From Gluconobacter cerinus (GTDB taxonomy: Bacteria > Pseudomonadota > Alphaproteobacteria > Acetobacterales > Acetobacteraceae), in the NCBI RefSeq assembly GCF_002723935.1, contig NZ_BEWM01000003.1, positions 310,001 to 374,000 on the forward strand: a DNA stretch of 64,000 bases. The letters run 5' to 3'. The notes beneath the pieces are model-generated. The model was not told the origin of the DNA. It did no database searches and saw only the letters and a list, made by a program, of their open reading frames with translations. Shown piece after piece: positions 34,902 through 44,554 of the stretch (positions are counted from its first letter, which is position 1; every line of letters begins with the position of its first letter). The translations under genes and the position numbers were made by a program.

Positions 34902-35507
34902 ATGATAATGAGCTACGCCATCATCGGGTTTGGCAGGATTGGCCAAGCCCTTGCCCATGCTTTCGCCCGTAAAAACATCACCGTGGCTGTCGCAAGTCGT
35001 CAGTCGCCTGAAGTACTGGCCCCCCTCGCCCAAGCAATTGGTTCTACGGTCGTCGCCTCCTCGCTACAGAATGCGCTGCAAGCCGAAACTATTATTCTCG
35101 CAATTCCGTTTGAGCAGCATGGTGAAGTGGCGAAGAGCCTTCCAAATTGGGAGGGTAAAACGGTCATCGACGCGATGAACTCGTTGGCACCTCTTGGCGA
35201 GATGGACGGCCTCCTGTCATCCGTTTACGCCATGAAGGCCTTTGCAGGTGCAAGGTTTGTAAAAGATTTCAACCATCTGATTGCTGCCACCCTGGCGACT
35301 GATCCGTGCGTCGAGGGCAGCCATCGGGTTGTCTTTTTGTCTAGCGACGAGGAAGATGCGATCGCGCCTGTCGCGACTTTGGCCAAGTATCTCGGGTTTG
35401 CTCCCATTAATCTGGGGAAGCTTAACGAAGGTGGCGCGTTGGTCCATGCACGTGGGCGCATCTGGGGGCCGCTCATTTTCCAGGATGTGTTCAAGAAAAA
35501 GCAGTAA
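34902..35507 (+). CDS. NADPH-dependent F420 reductase-like protein
   Basis: About 200 residues starting at ATG 34902 or 34908. The N-terminal Rossmann motif SYAIIGFGRIGQALAHAFARK, then TVAVASRQSPEVL, TIILAIPFEQHGEVAKSL and KTVIDAMNS place it in the F420-dependent NADP reductase / NAD-binding 2-domain family. The C-terminal half includes AFAGARFVKDFNHLIAATLA, as in family members that reduce small substrates with NADPH. The F420 requirement is not expected in this organism. It follows the SDR gene on the same strand and likely shared its promoter. Confidence 0.8.
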   Translation: MIMSYAIIGFGRIGQALAHAFARKNITVAVASRQSPEVLAPLAQAIGSTVVASSLQNALQAETIILAIPFEQHGEVAKSLPNWEGKTVIDAMNSLAPLGEMDGLLSSVYAMKAFAGARFVKDFNHLIAATLATDPCVEGSHRVVFLSSDEEDAIAPVATLAKYLGFAPINLGKLNEGGALVHARGRIWGPLIFQDVFKKKQ

Positions 35508-35598
35508 CTGAGGCCCGGTGGGTAAGATACGCTCGACCCGCCGCCTCTATCACAATGATAATAAAGGCGGCTTCTAAAGTGCGCAAAAGTACACGCAT

Positions 35599-36390
35599 TT
35601 ATTTATTTCTGTTCTGAAGGTGCAGAGCGAACCCTGTGACGCCCGGCTCTTCAAGATTAGGCAGAAGTTGCATCGTGGGGATCTGATAGTCGCCGCCGTT
35701 CTGCTGCCGATAGGCGATAGGAGGCGTCTCGGTCAGAGCACTCATCCGCATTCGGAGGTCTCTTTCCAAGAGAGCAAATTTCGCATCGTCAGTGCGATCG
35801 GCACGATAGGCCACGAACGGCGGTAGCACTGTAAAGCCCGGGTAGAACAGAATGCCGTGGTGGATCGGGAATAATAAATCGTTGATCGGACCGTTGATTC
35901 CACGTGCAGAGTAATGCTCCGGCCAGCCGCCGGTGGTGACGATGAGCATGGCGCGCTTTCCGGCCATGACGCCTTCGCCATAACGGTCCCCCCAGCGACT
36001 GTCGCTGTGTTCCCCAACCCCATATGCGAAGCCGCAGGCATACACCCGATCCACCCACCCCTTAAGAATTGCGGGCATCGTGAACCACCACAGAGGAAAC
36101 TGAAGTATCACGGTATCAGCCCAGAGCAGCTTCTCCTGTTCTGCTTTGACGTCGTCCGTGAGTGTACGGGCTGTGAACTCCTTTGATGACTCTGCCGCAA
36201 CTTTCAGGCGGTCCGTGGTTTTGAGCCCCGGAAAATCGTCACGGTCGACGGTTGCTTTCCAGTTCATGGCATAGAGGTCCGAGACCTGAACCTGGTGGCC
36301 TTGGGCATGCAGTGCGCTGACAGCGACATCCAGCAGGGCACCGTTCAGCGACTGCCTCTCAGGATGGGCGAACACAATCAAAACATTCAT
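35599..36390 (-). CDS. NAD(P)H:quinone oxidoreductase, flavodoxin-like fold
   Basis: A 263-residue flavoprotein of the NQO1/MdaB/KefF superfamily. It has the FMN/FAD phosphate-binding start VLIVFAHPERQSLNGALL, the quinone-site segment LQFPLWWFTMPAILKGWVDRVYACGFAYG and LIVTTGGWPEHYSARGING. It performs two-electron reduction of quinones with NAD(P)H, protecting from redox cycling. It is transcribed divergently from a LysR gene about 100 bp away, the standard layout for a regulator and its target. Confidence 0.88.
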   Translation of the reverse strand: MNVLIVFAHPERQSLNGALLDVAVSALHAQGHQVQVSDLYAMNWKATVDRDDFPGLKTTDRLKVAAESSKEFTARTLTDDVKAEQEKLLWADTVILQFPLWWFTMPAILKGWVDRVYACGFAYGVGEHSDSRWGDRYGEGVMAGKRAMLIVTTGGWPEHYSARGINGPINDLLFPIHHGILFYPGFTVLPPFVAYRADRTDDAKFALLERDLRMRMSALTETPPIAYRQQNGGDYQIPTMQLLPNLEEPGVTGFALHLQNRNK

Positions 36391-36491
36391 GAGTGTTTTC
36401 TCGCTCGATAGAGAATTGAAACGCCCACTCAGAATAGGAGACCGGATATTGTTCCTCTATAGATATGGTATGAATAGGACTATGCCATTTT

Positions 36492-37409
36492 ATGGAACAA
36501 TCTGACATCACACTCGATCGAATGCGGACCTTCGTACGGATTGCGGAACGGGGAAACCTGACAGCTGTTGCGCGAGAGTTCGGTCATGGCCAGTCAACCA
36601 TCACACGGCATCTCCATGAACTGGAACAGGCGCTTGGTGTGTCCCTTTTTACCCGGACGACGCGACGTGTGGCGCTGACCGATGAAGGTCTGCGCTACTA
36701 TGAGCATTGCCTGAAAATTTTATGTCTCGTGGAGCAGGCCACTCAGGAGATGCGGGAAACGCGCCAGGCAACAGCTGGCACAATCCGGATATCATGCACG
36801 GCAGCTTTGGGAGTCTTTCATATCAGCCAACTGATCTTCGCTTTTCAGGACAAGCATCCGGGTATCCGTGTTGAATTCAACTTGAACGACGAACGGATCG
36901 ATCTCGTACAAGAAGGCGTCGATATTGCTCTCCGGCTCGGTCCTCTGACGGATAGCGCGATGAAACTGCGCGCCCTCGGGGAAAGCCATCGTGTATTGGT
37001 CGCCTCACCTGCGTGGTTGGCGGATCATGGCAGGCCTCAAGTGCCAGAGGATCTTGTCGGTCTGGAAGGAATTCGGCTTTCACGGGTGCAAGGCTCTGAC
37101 AGGCTTGTTCTTCATGGCCCTGACGGCAAACGCTCAACCTTGCCATTTAGAGGGCGTTTGACTGTCGATCACGGGCTTGCAGCACGAGAGGCATTTCTGG
37201 CCGGCCGCGGATTTGGTCCTGCACATCGTTGGCTGGTGGAAGATTGTCTCGCTGACGGGCGACTTGAGCGCGTCCTGCCAGACTACGAACTGACGTCTTC
37301 TCCGCTTAGCATGTTGATCTCTCCAGAACGGGCAAGCCTGAACCGGGTCAGACTCTGCGTGGATTTTCTAGCCGAAAGGATCGCGAAAATTCCAGGGATC
37401 GTTCGATGA
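36492..37409 (+). CDS. LysR-family transcriptional regulator
   Basis: A 305-residue regulator. The N-terminal winged helix-turn-helix is DRMRTFVRIAERGNLTAVAREFGHGQSTITRHLHELEQALGVSLF. A linker helix and a two-lobed effector domain follow (AGTIRISCTAALGVFHISQLI; VDIALRLGPLTDSAMKLRALGESHRVLVASP), typical of the group that controls reductases and SDR genes. It is divergent from the quinone reductase gene, so it probably controls it and itself. The shared 101-bp region is AT-rich with partial symmetry near 36455-36475. The frame is intact, in contrast with the broken LysR gene 3 kb away. Confidence 0.88.
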   Translation: MEQSDITLDRMRTFVRIAERGNLTAVAREFGHGQSTITRHLHELEQALGVSLFTRTTRRVALTDEGLRYYEHCLKILCLVEQATQEMRETRQATAGTIRISCTAALGVFHISQLIFAFQDKHPGIRVEFNLNDERIDLVQEGVDIALRLGPLTDSAMKLRALGESHRVLVASPAWLADHGRPQVPEDLVGLEGIRLSRVQGSDRLVLHGPDGKRSTLPFRGRLTVDHGLAAREAFLAGRGFGPAHRWLVEDCLADGRLERVLPDYELTSSPLSMLISPERASLNRVRLCVDFLAERIAKIPGIVR

Positions 37410-37666
37410 TCTGTACGATGAAAAAATCATGGCCCGCTTGCGGAGCGCCAGAATAATAAAAGATTTTCGTAAAGGAAGGCGGCTTAGCTTTCAGCTAAAC
37501 CGTGACACGTCCAAAGCGTGCCTGATGCTTTCTATGACCGAGATGTGACTGTCGCCTATACTTGTCCACATTGCTGATCAGAAAGACCGTCTGGCAAGGA
37601 TAGGGGCCGGACAGATATTGGATTTATATTCTCCAAGTCGGAAATACCCCTGTAGTAGTTAATACA
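37410..37666. other. Intergenic stretch at the island boundary
   Basis: No convincing gene. A small inverted repeat (GGCTTAGCT, TTC, AGCTAAACC) lies near 37480-37501. This stretch marks the change from the redox cluster to an AT-richer block and may hold a boundary of inserted DNA, but no direct repeat pair was found by eye. Confidence 0.3.
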
Positions 37667-38353
37667 TTAATCACGTGTATTTTTTCTATTTCTCTTCAAA
37701 GTAACTACCATTCTATCTTGCGTTGTCTTTATAGATAATAGAGAAAATTGTGTCAGACGAGTTAACATCGAATTGGATGGTAAAATATATACAGGTATAT
37801 GCTCTAGAATAGCACTTATGGCCGTTTCTCCTGTACCCATCAAGATCTTCTCAAGAGTGGCACGATAGCCGCTGATTAATATATCAGCTTTCTCTTCAAC
37901 GTTAAGAGCCTTAATTGCCCCGTGCAAAGCCGATGCCCAAGTATTTTGCGTAGGTGCTTTTTTTTCTGAAGAATTCAAAGTAATTTTACCGATGATAATT
38001 TTTTCAATTGCAAACCCAGAAAGGTAAAATTTAGCATCACGATATAATAAAGATGCTGATAGCTGGAAGTCGGTTTCCGCTGTGAATATATTTTTATCTG
38101 CGCTTACTGCAGTCGAGATATGTACGCGGTTGTTTTCCATCAATGAAATTAAAACCTCAGATATTTGGAGATCGAAACCTCCCACCTCGGTTGCAATTGG
38201 CAATGCTGCATTGACAGATTTTTGGATTGCAAAAGCAGGAATTGAAATAGAAAACTGCCGTTGATAGATCCATTTCCAAATGAGGATTGCAATGCCTAAT
38301 GTGCTAGCAATTACAATAATCAAAAACATCAACATGTTATTAAAATTTAGCAC
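37667..38353 (-). CDS. Membrane-anchored protein, DUF1439-like pattern
   Basis: A 228-residue protein with one N-terminal membrane anchor (MLMFLIIVIASTLGIAILIWKWIY). The extracytoplasmic domain resembles the DUF1439/YceB layout: SISIPAFAIQKSVNAALP, a long beta-rich middle (AKFYLSGFAIEKIIIGKI), a helix with ALHGAIKALNVEEKADILISGY, and HIPVYILPSN near the end. DUF1439 proteins are envelope proteins of unknown role, and the match is by pattern only. It is AT-rich and on the same strand as the dynamin operon but separated from it by 356 bp, so membership is uncertain. Confidence 0.55.
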   Translation of the reverse strand: MLNFNNMLMFLIIVIASTLGIAILIWKWIYQRQFSISIPAFAIQKSVNAALPIATEVGGFDLQISEVLISLMENNRVHISTAVSADKNIFTAETDFQLSASLLYRDAKFYLSGFAIEKIIIGKITLNSSEKKAPTQNTWASALHGAIKALNVEEKADILISGYRATLEKILMGTGETAISAILEHIPVYILPSNSMLTRLTQFSLLSIKTTQDRMVVTLKRNRKNTRD

Positions 38354-38709
38354 TTAAAGAGTCCATTTTTGGTTGTAACCGCCATTGGTTACGGCGAATG
38401 TTTGACCCAGCGTTCCCAAGACCGCAACTCCTGAAGATTTGCTGCCAACATTAGGTTTTGCGCGAATTCTCGTCACTCGTGCATGCCAGAATCATGGTCA
38501 TACTACTACATTTTAAGGTTGCTAAAGTTGGTTTTGAAGCAATATCCTATATCCCGCATTGAACTCATGTTCTCAGTCCGATCCGTAATGGTAATAATTG
38601 AGAAATACAGCGATTATAACGAAAATATTATGTTAATCATTGGCAACTTAACCGCCAATGATTAACTTTTTCGGCAGAACCAATCCACCCGCTAGAAATC
38701 GGCGCTCGA
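38354..38709. other. Gap of 356 bp without a supported gene
   Basis: AT-rich. A 60-residue forward frame at 38483 has no ribosome binding site or family features. A promoter for the reverse-strand gene at 37667-38353 could lie here; none stands out. Confidence 0.3.
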
Positions 38710-39285
38710 CTAGCCCTCTAAGAAGCCAAAGTGCGTGGGATTAAGGACCAGTGGGCAGTTATAGAAGCCAGAAAAAACGAGCTTCTTCTCTACCGCTGCA
38801 TTCTCTACGCAGGAACACATATCTAACCTGTTAGTCGGAATTTTGTATTCGGGAAGAGAACTCGTGAACGTCACAATTACGTCTTTGCCGTCCTCTTCAG
38901 GACATTCCGAAAGGGGCAGAACACCCATCTGGTTAGTGTTGTCGTTCCATTTCGCCTCAGATCCAGCCCATCGCATGGAAGCATCCGAGAAAAGCTTCTC
39001 CGCCTTGTCTGGAGACTGTCCTGTTTCGCGCAATAGCTGCGCCTCGACGACGGCAGCAAAGCGGACCTGTGTTTCGGCAACGCTAGACGAAGTGCCTGTT
39101 TCTGACGGATTGGAATGCGGATAATTAGTTTCTGCATTATATCTGTAAATTTTAACTAAAATAGTACCGACGATCGCTACTAATGCACCCGCCACGGCCA
39201 AGCATAGAGTCTCACCGCCTCCGGAATTATCCATTGTTTTCATCCTATTTGTTTCTTTTGAGAAATACTGCGAATCAAACGACAT
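38710..39285 (-). CDS. Small membrane-anchored protein overlapping the dynamin gene
   Basis: A 191-residue protein with one membrane segment at about 27-45 (LCLAVAGALVAIVGTILVKIY) and an acidic soluble domain. That domain contains several cysteines (SECPEEDGKD, DMCSCVENAAVEK, FYNCPLVL), which may form disulfides if exported or bind metal if not. No family is recognised. Its start lies 11 bp inside the end of the dynamin gene, so it is translationally coupled and likely part of the same functional unit. Confidence 0.6.
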   Translation of the reverse strand: MSFDSQYFSKETNRMKTMDNSGGGETLCLAVAGALVAIVGTILVKIYRYNAETNYPHSNPSETGTSSSVAETQVRFAAVVEAQLLRETGQSPDKAEKLFSDASMRWAGSEAKWNDNTNQMGVLPLSECPEEDGKDVIVTFTSSLPEYKIPTNRLDMCSCVENAAVEKKLVFSGFYNCPLVLNPTHFGFLEG

Positions 39286-41737
39286 CAGCGCCTCCTAGCG
39301 TTTCTGCCTGTTTCCACTCAGGTAAATATACTGAAGCATTCAAAAGCTTTATAAGGACACTCTTATGCTGTTTCAGAGTTTGAAGCTCGAGTTCTTTCTT
39401 CTGGTCAACTGTATCAATACTCTGGTCTATAGCCCTTTTATAGCCATCAATGCCTTTTTCGATCTTGTTTGTTACATATTTTGAAAAAACATCGACAAGA
39501 GTATAAATATATTTCTTAAAAGTTTCCACGAGAGGTATAATTTCCGTGCTTCTATGAAACCCAGCGAACAGGTCACCTAATCCGGCGACTGAAATGCCTC
39601 TTATCTCGTATTCTTCATTCACACATCTCTCTACTTCATGAACATAAAGATAAAGAGTCCAGATTGATCTTTCGTGAGAAATTTCTTTTTTTTCACGTAT
39701 TTCGGTGCGATGCCAATTTTCGATTTTTGGGATAAGTTTAATACCTGTCCCTTTGAATGAAGGGAATGTTATTTCACCGTCGAAAATGGTTTTTAGGCCC
39801 GGAAAGGCTTGTAATTCCTGCTCAAGGGCTTCACCGCCTTTCTTCTCGATTCCATTGATAAGCAGAGAGGCGCATTCCTTAAAGACGATCCCGATGCGAT
39901 CCCCGGATTGATTTGCAGCAACGGGAATAATGAAATTGATGATTATGGATAATTGCTTTCCAAATTCGTTCAAAGCAGATTTGACCGCAGTTCCATCTGA
40001 GCCTTCTGAGAAACGGCCTCCACTCTGCCAGACCCTTCCGTAAGGGGAAGCCTGCAGCTTTTCCAAGGCTTCTGTAAACTCAGCAAGAGTCGGAATTCCT
40101 ATCATGAGAGGTGAAGGAACGGGAGTTTCTCTCCTCATAACGATTTTAGCATAATCCGCGAGATCATTGAGAGGACGTTTAAAGACGTCATCAGAAAGAT
40201 TTTTGATCGGCGCCAAAAGACCCGGCTTGCCCACACTGCGTCCTATGTAATCAAGCGCCTCACGAATATCCAGAAATGTACTCATGGCTGATATTTCTAA
40301 TTCGGGTTTGTGACTGATATTGAGCTTTTCAAGAAGCCTTATGGCGTCTTCGGCTTCTCGCGTCAGTAAATCCTCGATTTCCGCCAGACGCTTTTTTGCA
40401 GTTGCCGCTTCTTCCTCTGTCCGCGTCATATGTGCTTCGAGTGTTTGGTCAAGTGCGATCAGGAGTTCATTGGCGGCCTTTGATACTGCATCCATTGGTC
40501 CTGCAAGGGCGATTTCCGGTAGATTGGCGGCAATATGCTCTCCCAGACGTCTTTCGAAATCACTGGCATGAGAGTAACGCAAGGTGTCGGCAATGAGGTG
40601 CCGGCGCAAATCGCCCGTTAACTCTTCAAAGTCACGTGGATAAGTTTTCCAGTAACCCTTTGGGAAAATGGTCTTGAAATTCGCTTCAATTTTTTCCAGA
40701 CGGTCCTGCTGCTTTTCCGGAGTGGATTGAAAAAAACCGGCCTCGACAGCCCAAAGCGCAGGAAGCGATGAAATGGTGGCAGGCTCTATACCGTCGATTA
40801 TTACTTTTTCTTCGGGTAGCTCATTTATCAGACCGCCGCGAAGCTGCTGTGTAACGTAGCTCCTAAATTTATTGAGACTTGTATCTGGGTTGCTGTCATT
40901 GCGACTGAAGGCATCGATCCGGTTGAGTAGAAACAGCATCCTTCCTAGAACAGAGGAGGTTTTCCGCCATGATGTGACTTGGTTTATGACCTGATTGAGC
41001 AGTTCCTTTTGCTTTCTGTCGTCAGTTTCCTCTGCATTGTAAGCCACAAGGCAGAGCGCCTGGGTAATGTTCTTACGAATGATCGGGCCATTTCGCTCAT
41101 CGTTCATCGCTTTCAGCCCCGGCAGATCCAAGATCGTGATGCGAGTGCCTTCAGGTAGGCCGAAGCGTACCTTTTCCCCGGCGAGACGGATAGGCCAGTC
41201 AATCTCGAAATGGACTGCTTCGATAGAAGGATTTTCTTTCTCCGCAGCCCGGAATTGTTCCATGGTTTCTTCAAGGCGAGCGCGCAATTCCTCTGCGCTT
41301 AGGTCGTCCCATTCACCAGTGTCCCAAGTAGCGCCGCGCGTGGATGCAATTTTCAACGTGTGACGTTGATCGTGATGCCGTACCGTTACAAGCCCCGCGC
41401 TCATTTCCTGTACGGCAGATGGCAGGAGACTGTCACCAATCAAGAAATTTGCCAAAGTGCTCTTACCCGAGCTTGTTGTGCCGGTCGTAGCCAGAATGAG
41501 TTCAGGAGATTTCACATGCTCCAGAAGCGTCTGAACCGCATTTCCCAGAGCCTCGCGCTTTCTCGTCAGACTCTCGCGCCTCGCACTGTCCAGCCTGTCA
41601 GAGAGGGCTTTCTCGATGTCATCGGCGACGGAAGTGATCTCTATGGTGCGCTGCTGCCAGTAAGCAGCACAATCTCTGAAAAGCCCCTTGAGATCGAGCG
41701 TTGGGTGGGCAGTTTCATTCATGGTCTGGATTTCCAA
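39275..41737 (-). CDS. Dynamin-family GTPase
   Basis: An 820-residue large GTPase. G1 is ATTGTTSSGKSTLANFLIG (residues 83-101), G2 probably Thr118 in SAGLVTVR, G3 ILDLPGLKA (Asp204) and G4 LLNRIDAF (272-277). A long mostly helical region with coiled-coil parts follows (TRTEEEAATAKKRLAEIEDL), as in bacterial dynamin-like proteins. These remodel or tether membranes, and some (LeoA, others in defence islands) respond to phage or membrane damage. An ATG 15 bp further in is an alternative start. The upstream HNH-motif gene ends 23 bp before it and a small membrane protein overlaps its end. Confidence 0.85.
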   Translation of the reverse strand: MEIQTMNETAHPTLDLKGLFRDCAAYWQQRTIEITSVADDIEKALSDRLDSARRESLTRKREALGNAVQTLLEHVKSPELILATTGTTSSGKSTLANFLIGDSLLPSAVQEMSAGLVTVRHHDQRHTLKIASTRGATWDTGEWDDLSAEELRARLEETMEQFRAAEKENPSIEAVHFEIDWPIRLAGEKVRFGLPEGTRITILDLPGLKAMNDERNGPIIRKNITQALCLVAYNAEETDDRKQKELLNQVINQVTSWRKTSSVLGRMLFLLNRIDAFSRNDSNPDTSLNKFRSYVTQQLRGGLINELPEEKVIIDGIEPATISSLPALWAVEAGFFQSTPEKQQDRLEKIEANFKTIFPKGYWKTYPRDFEELTGDLRRHLIADTLRYSHASDFERRLGEHIAANLPEIALAGPMDAVSKAANELLIALDQTLEAHMTRTEEEAATAKKRLAEIEDLLTREAEDAIRLLEKLNISHKPELEISAMSTFLDIREALDYIGRSVGKPGLLAPIKNLSDDVFKRPLNDLADYAKIVMRRETPVPSPLMIGIPTLAEFTEALEKLQASPYGRVWQSGGRFSEGSDGTAVKSALNEFGKQLSIIINFIIPVAANQSGDRIGIVFKECASLLINGIEKKGGEALEQELQAFPGLKTIFDGEITFPSFKGTGIKLIPKIENWHRTEIREKKEISHERSIWTLYLYVHEVERCVNEEYEIRGISVAGLGDLFAGFHRSTEIIPLVETFKKYIYTLVDVFSKYVTNKIEKGIDGYKRAIDQSIDTVDQKKELELQTLKQHKSVLIKLLNASVYLPEWKQAETLGGADVV

Positions 41738-41760
41738 GTTGTGTTGAAAGAATGTGTCGG

Positions 41761-44388
41761 TCAGGAAAACGCTTGGGCAAGAGCGAGACGGTTGTTCTCG
41801 ATCAAGGCAGGCGCTTCGCGCATGAGTTCAAGAGCGGAGGCACCAAGAGTGACTTCTGCGGGGATGCCCAGACGGTGACGGAGTTGCGTCATCGGAATTT
41901 CATTCACGTTCGTTCCCCTCGGCAATCCCATTAGCTTCTGCCAGCCGTGTCTGTCGTCGAATGTCCTGACCGGCAAGACAGATAGAGGCTCTTCCGCCTT
42001 GGCGTACTCGATCAGATCCCTTGCGCGCTGGAGACCGTCGTTCCAGCCGATCAGCGTAAAAGACAGGGTGGCGGGGACGAGGTTGTCGTCCGTATCGATC
42101 TCGAAAGTCCTCTGGGAGGAAGGCATCTTGATGAGCGTGCGGCGGAGCAGAATATACTGGCCAGTCAGCCACGAGTTTTCCTGAGCCAGCTCCCAGAGGG
42201 TAGCGCACCCGGTCAAAGCATGAAGTTCTCGAAGTGCCAGTTCCGCGAAAACGCGCGCGCGCTGGAAACACATCTCAAGCCCGTCGCCCAGTGCGTTCCG
42301 GGCGTCGCGCCATGTGCTGAGTGCAAAGGTCATTCCAGTCAGGAGTGGCAGGCGAGCCGGAGAACCGGGACGTTGATCGTTGAAGCGCGTCTGGAATTTA
42401 CCGATAAGTGAACTTGCCAGTTCCTCAATTTTTTCCAGATCACGCTTCAGTGGAAACTCACCTCGCTCCAAGATGGCGGCGCAGTCGCGATAGTTTGCCA
42501 ACAGCTCATTCAGATTTTCCTGAAGCTGCCGAATTGCACTGAGTTCGACGCCTTCTAGTTTGGCGAGATGGATGGTGTCATGCATTTCTGCGAAACCAGA
42601 ACGTAATTGGTTCCTGATTTCAGCCAGCATGGTCATCTGACGTTCCTGGCCGTCGATGACGCAATGTAAAAGCGCGGTATTTTCCCGAACCAGACGCTCG
42701 ACTGACGCGAAGCCTGTTCGCATAGTCGAGTTGAGGCTCTCAATCCTGTTTTTTATCTGTTCCTGTCCTTGTTCCACGCGGCTCAAAGTAGTTTCGATGC
42801 GATTAAGCCTACGGTTGAAATAAAGCGCCACACCGAGGGGAGGACACGCAACGAAAGCAGCAAGATCGACGGCAGGCGAGTTCGCAATGTCAGTTAGGGT
42901 GTCAATGCTGCTCTTCAGGTTCTGCCAGAAAATTCCGGTGATATGGGCGATCTTCTGATAGGTAGCATCCGTGAAGTCGGCGATTTTGTGCGCGATTTCG
43001 ACTACTTTTAGTACGAGTGGCGAGTTGTCGATTGCATAAGCGAGTGTTACGCTGATCATCCCGCCAACAGCTGCACCTGCGAATTCCGACAGAACCTCAC
43101 GCAGAAAACCCGGCAACACGGAAGCGTATGTCATGATCAGCTTGTCGATCGCCTCGGAGATGATCGGCTGAATTACCGCACCGACGGCAATGGACAGAAG
43201 GCGCATTACAGCAGCGAGTTTTTCTTCTTGGCCGAGGTTGTCAGGATTATAGATAAGGATGCGGAGAGAAGTGACGATCGCGCTCCAGAAACTCCTCAGC
43301 ATCTTCATGGCTTTTTTGGCTGTGCCGGTGAAGATGTTGATGATCGTGGTCACGATCTCAGAGAGCACGCCAGCGGTAAAGCCGCTCTTCATTTCACTCC
43401 AGATGTGACTCAATCTCCCTTTTATGCGCTCCCATGCGTTGCGGAGCACGGTGGCCACATGTTCGAGAATGGGTTTCAGATCAAGCTTTTCCTTCCAGGT
43501 CGGTGTTTGCTGCCATCGCTGGATAAGTGATGGGAATTCTTCCTGCACAGCGACTGAAAGTTCGAGCAAAACCACGCCTAGTCCCTGCCTGGCACCCATC
43601 TTAAAACCGGCAGCTAAAGCATGCTTGGATGTAGCGCCAATAAAGTCCTTACTCGTATAGTAAGCGACGTTGTGTTGCCGTGACATCGCCCTCTCTGCGT
43701 TGTGCGTCGCTTCTTTCAGTTTTGTCTCATCAACAACTAGTTTGGCTTCGAGCGATTTAAGTTTCTTTTCTGCGCCATCAGGAGCGGAGCCGTCCACAAT
43801 TGACTTTCGCAGGCTTGCGGCTTCGGCAAGATTTGATTCCCGCTGTTTTTGTAGTCTTATAAGAAATACTTCAGCAGAGTCGGCTTGTTTAGAGCGGTTT
43901 ATTGAGCGATCTGTCGGTTGAAGATTGCTACTTTGGTTGGCGAGATCCACTCCATTCAGAGAAGACAAGGCTCTCCGTGGATCGTCATGAATTGTTTTAG
44001 CTGCAACCACATGGTCACGGTCATATTTGTCGCCAGGTTTTATAGTCTTGCCTGTGTAAGCATCCCTTAAATTGCCAGCATCGCGTTCTTTATTCCACTC
44101 TTTGCCTTTGGCAATATACGCGGAATCAGAGTGATATTGCGCGCTTTCGTATTCTCCGCGTCTGGCATATGCATCGGCATGTTTCGTTCTTTTGAACGTC
44201 GGATTTTCACCATTTTTCGCGCTCTTGGCAACGTTGTGGATTGTGTCCACATGGCCGTTCGCTTCATCATTGCTAAATAGCAGGGCGTCCAGACCGAAGC
44301 TAGTAATGACGCTCGAAAACAGCACCTCTCTGTAACGCCCAGAGAGTTCTTGGAAAACAGACGGACTTTGATCTGGAACAGCCGACAT
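41761..44388 (-). CDS. Large HNH-motif protein with hydrophobic core and coiled coil, unknown
   Basis: From ATG 44388 the protein has 875 residues. Residues 108-168 carry an HNH nuclease-like block: DAYTGKTIKPGDKYDRDHVV (Asp125, His126) and NLQPTDRSINRSK (Asn155, Asn164, Lys167), without zinc cysteines. Next come a charged coiled coil (about 180-240), an amphipathic and hydrophobic region (about 330-490, such as SIAVGAVIQPIISEAIDKLI and FAGAAVGGMISVTLAYAI), another coiled coil (RLNRIETTLSRVEQGQEQIK) and a helical C-terminal domain. I know no named family for the whole. It is 23 bp upstream of the dynamin gene and divergent from a WYL regulator, so it may be a membrane-linked nuclease effector. 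A start at 44535 is in frame but would overlap the promoter region. Confidence 0.65.
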   Translation of the reverse strand: MSAVPDQSPSVFQELSGRYREVLFSSVITSFGLDALLFSNDEANGHVDTIHNVAKSAKNGENPTFKRTKHADAYARRGEYESAQYHSDSAYIAKGKEWNKERDAGNLRDAYTGKTIKPGDKYDRDHVVAAKTIHDDPRRALSSLNGVDLANQSSNLQPTDRSINRSKQADSAEVFLIRLQKQRESNLAEAASLRKSIVDGSAPDGAEKKLKSLEAKLVVDETKLKEATHNAERAMSRQHNVAYYTSKDFIGATSKHALAAGFKMGARQGLGVVLLELSVAVQEEFPSLIQRWQQTPTWKEKLDLKPILEHVATVLRNAWERIKGRLSHIWSEMKSGFTAGVLSEIVTTIINIFTGTAKKAMKMLRSFWSAIVTSLRILIYNPDNLGQEEKLAAVMRLLSIAVGAVIQPIISEAIDKLIMTYASVLPGFLREVLSEFAGAAVGGMISVTLAYAIDNSPLVLKVVEIAHKIADFTDATYQKIAHITGIFWQNLKSSIDTLTDIANSPAVDLAAFVACPPLGVALYFNRRLNRIETTLSRVEQGQEQIKNRIESLNSTMRTGFASVERLVRENTALLHCVIDGQERQMTMLAEIRNQLRSGFAEMHDTIHLAKLEGVELSAIRQLQENLNELLANYRDCAAILERGEFPLKRDLEKIEELASSLIGKFQTRFNDQRPGSPARLPLLTGMTFALSTWRDARNALGDGLEMCFQRARVFAELALRELHALTGCATLWELAQENSWLTGQYILLRRTLIKMPSSQRTFEIDTDDNLVPATLSFTLIGWNDGLQRARDLIEYAKAEEPLSVLPVRTFDDRHGWQKLMGLPRGTNVNEIPMTQLRHRLGIPAEVTLGASALELMREAPALIENNRLALAQAFS

Positions 44389-44411
44389 ACTTTCACACGC
44401 CCTTTCTACAA

Positions 44412-44430
44412 CATGTAAACGTGATACATG
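44412..44430. promoter_or_regulatory. Inverted repeat, possible WYL-regulator operator
   Basis: CATGTA, 7 nt, TACATG, lying 24 bp before the HNH-motif gene and 125 bp before the WYL gene. Repressors of this regulator class bind inverted repeats in the promoters they share with defence operons. Three TGTCA repeats lie nearer the WYL start (44530-44560). Function inferred from place only. Confidence 0.4.
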
Positions 44431-44554
44431 CTGTGCTAATGGTAACCCTTTGATGCAAAAGCGTAGCATATGGATACACAAAGAGAACCCTTGCTTTCGC
44501 CCTTTGAGAGACCTTATATCTTGATAGGGTGTCAAAATCTGTCATGAGAGCTGT

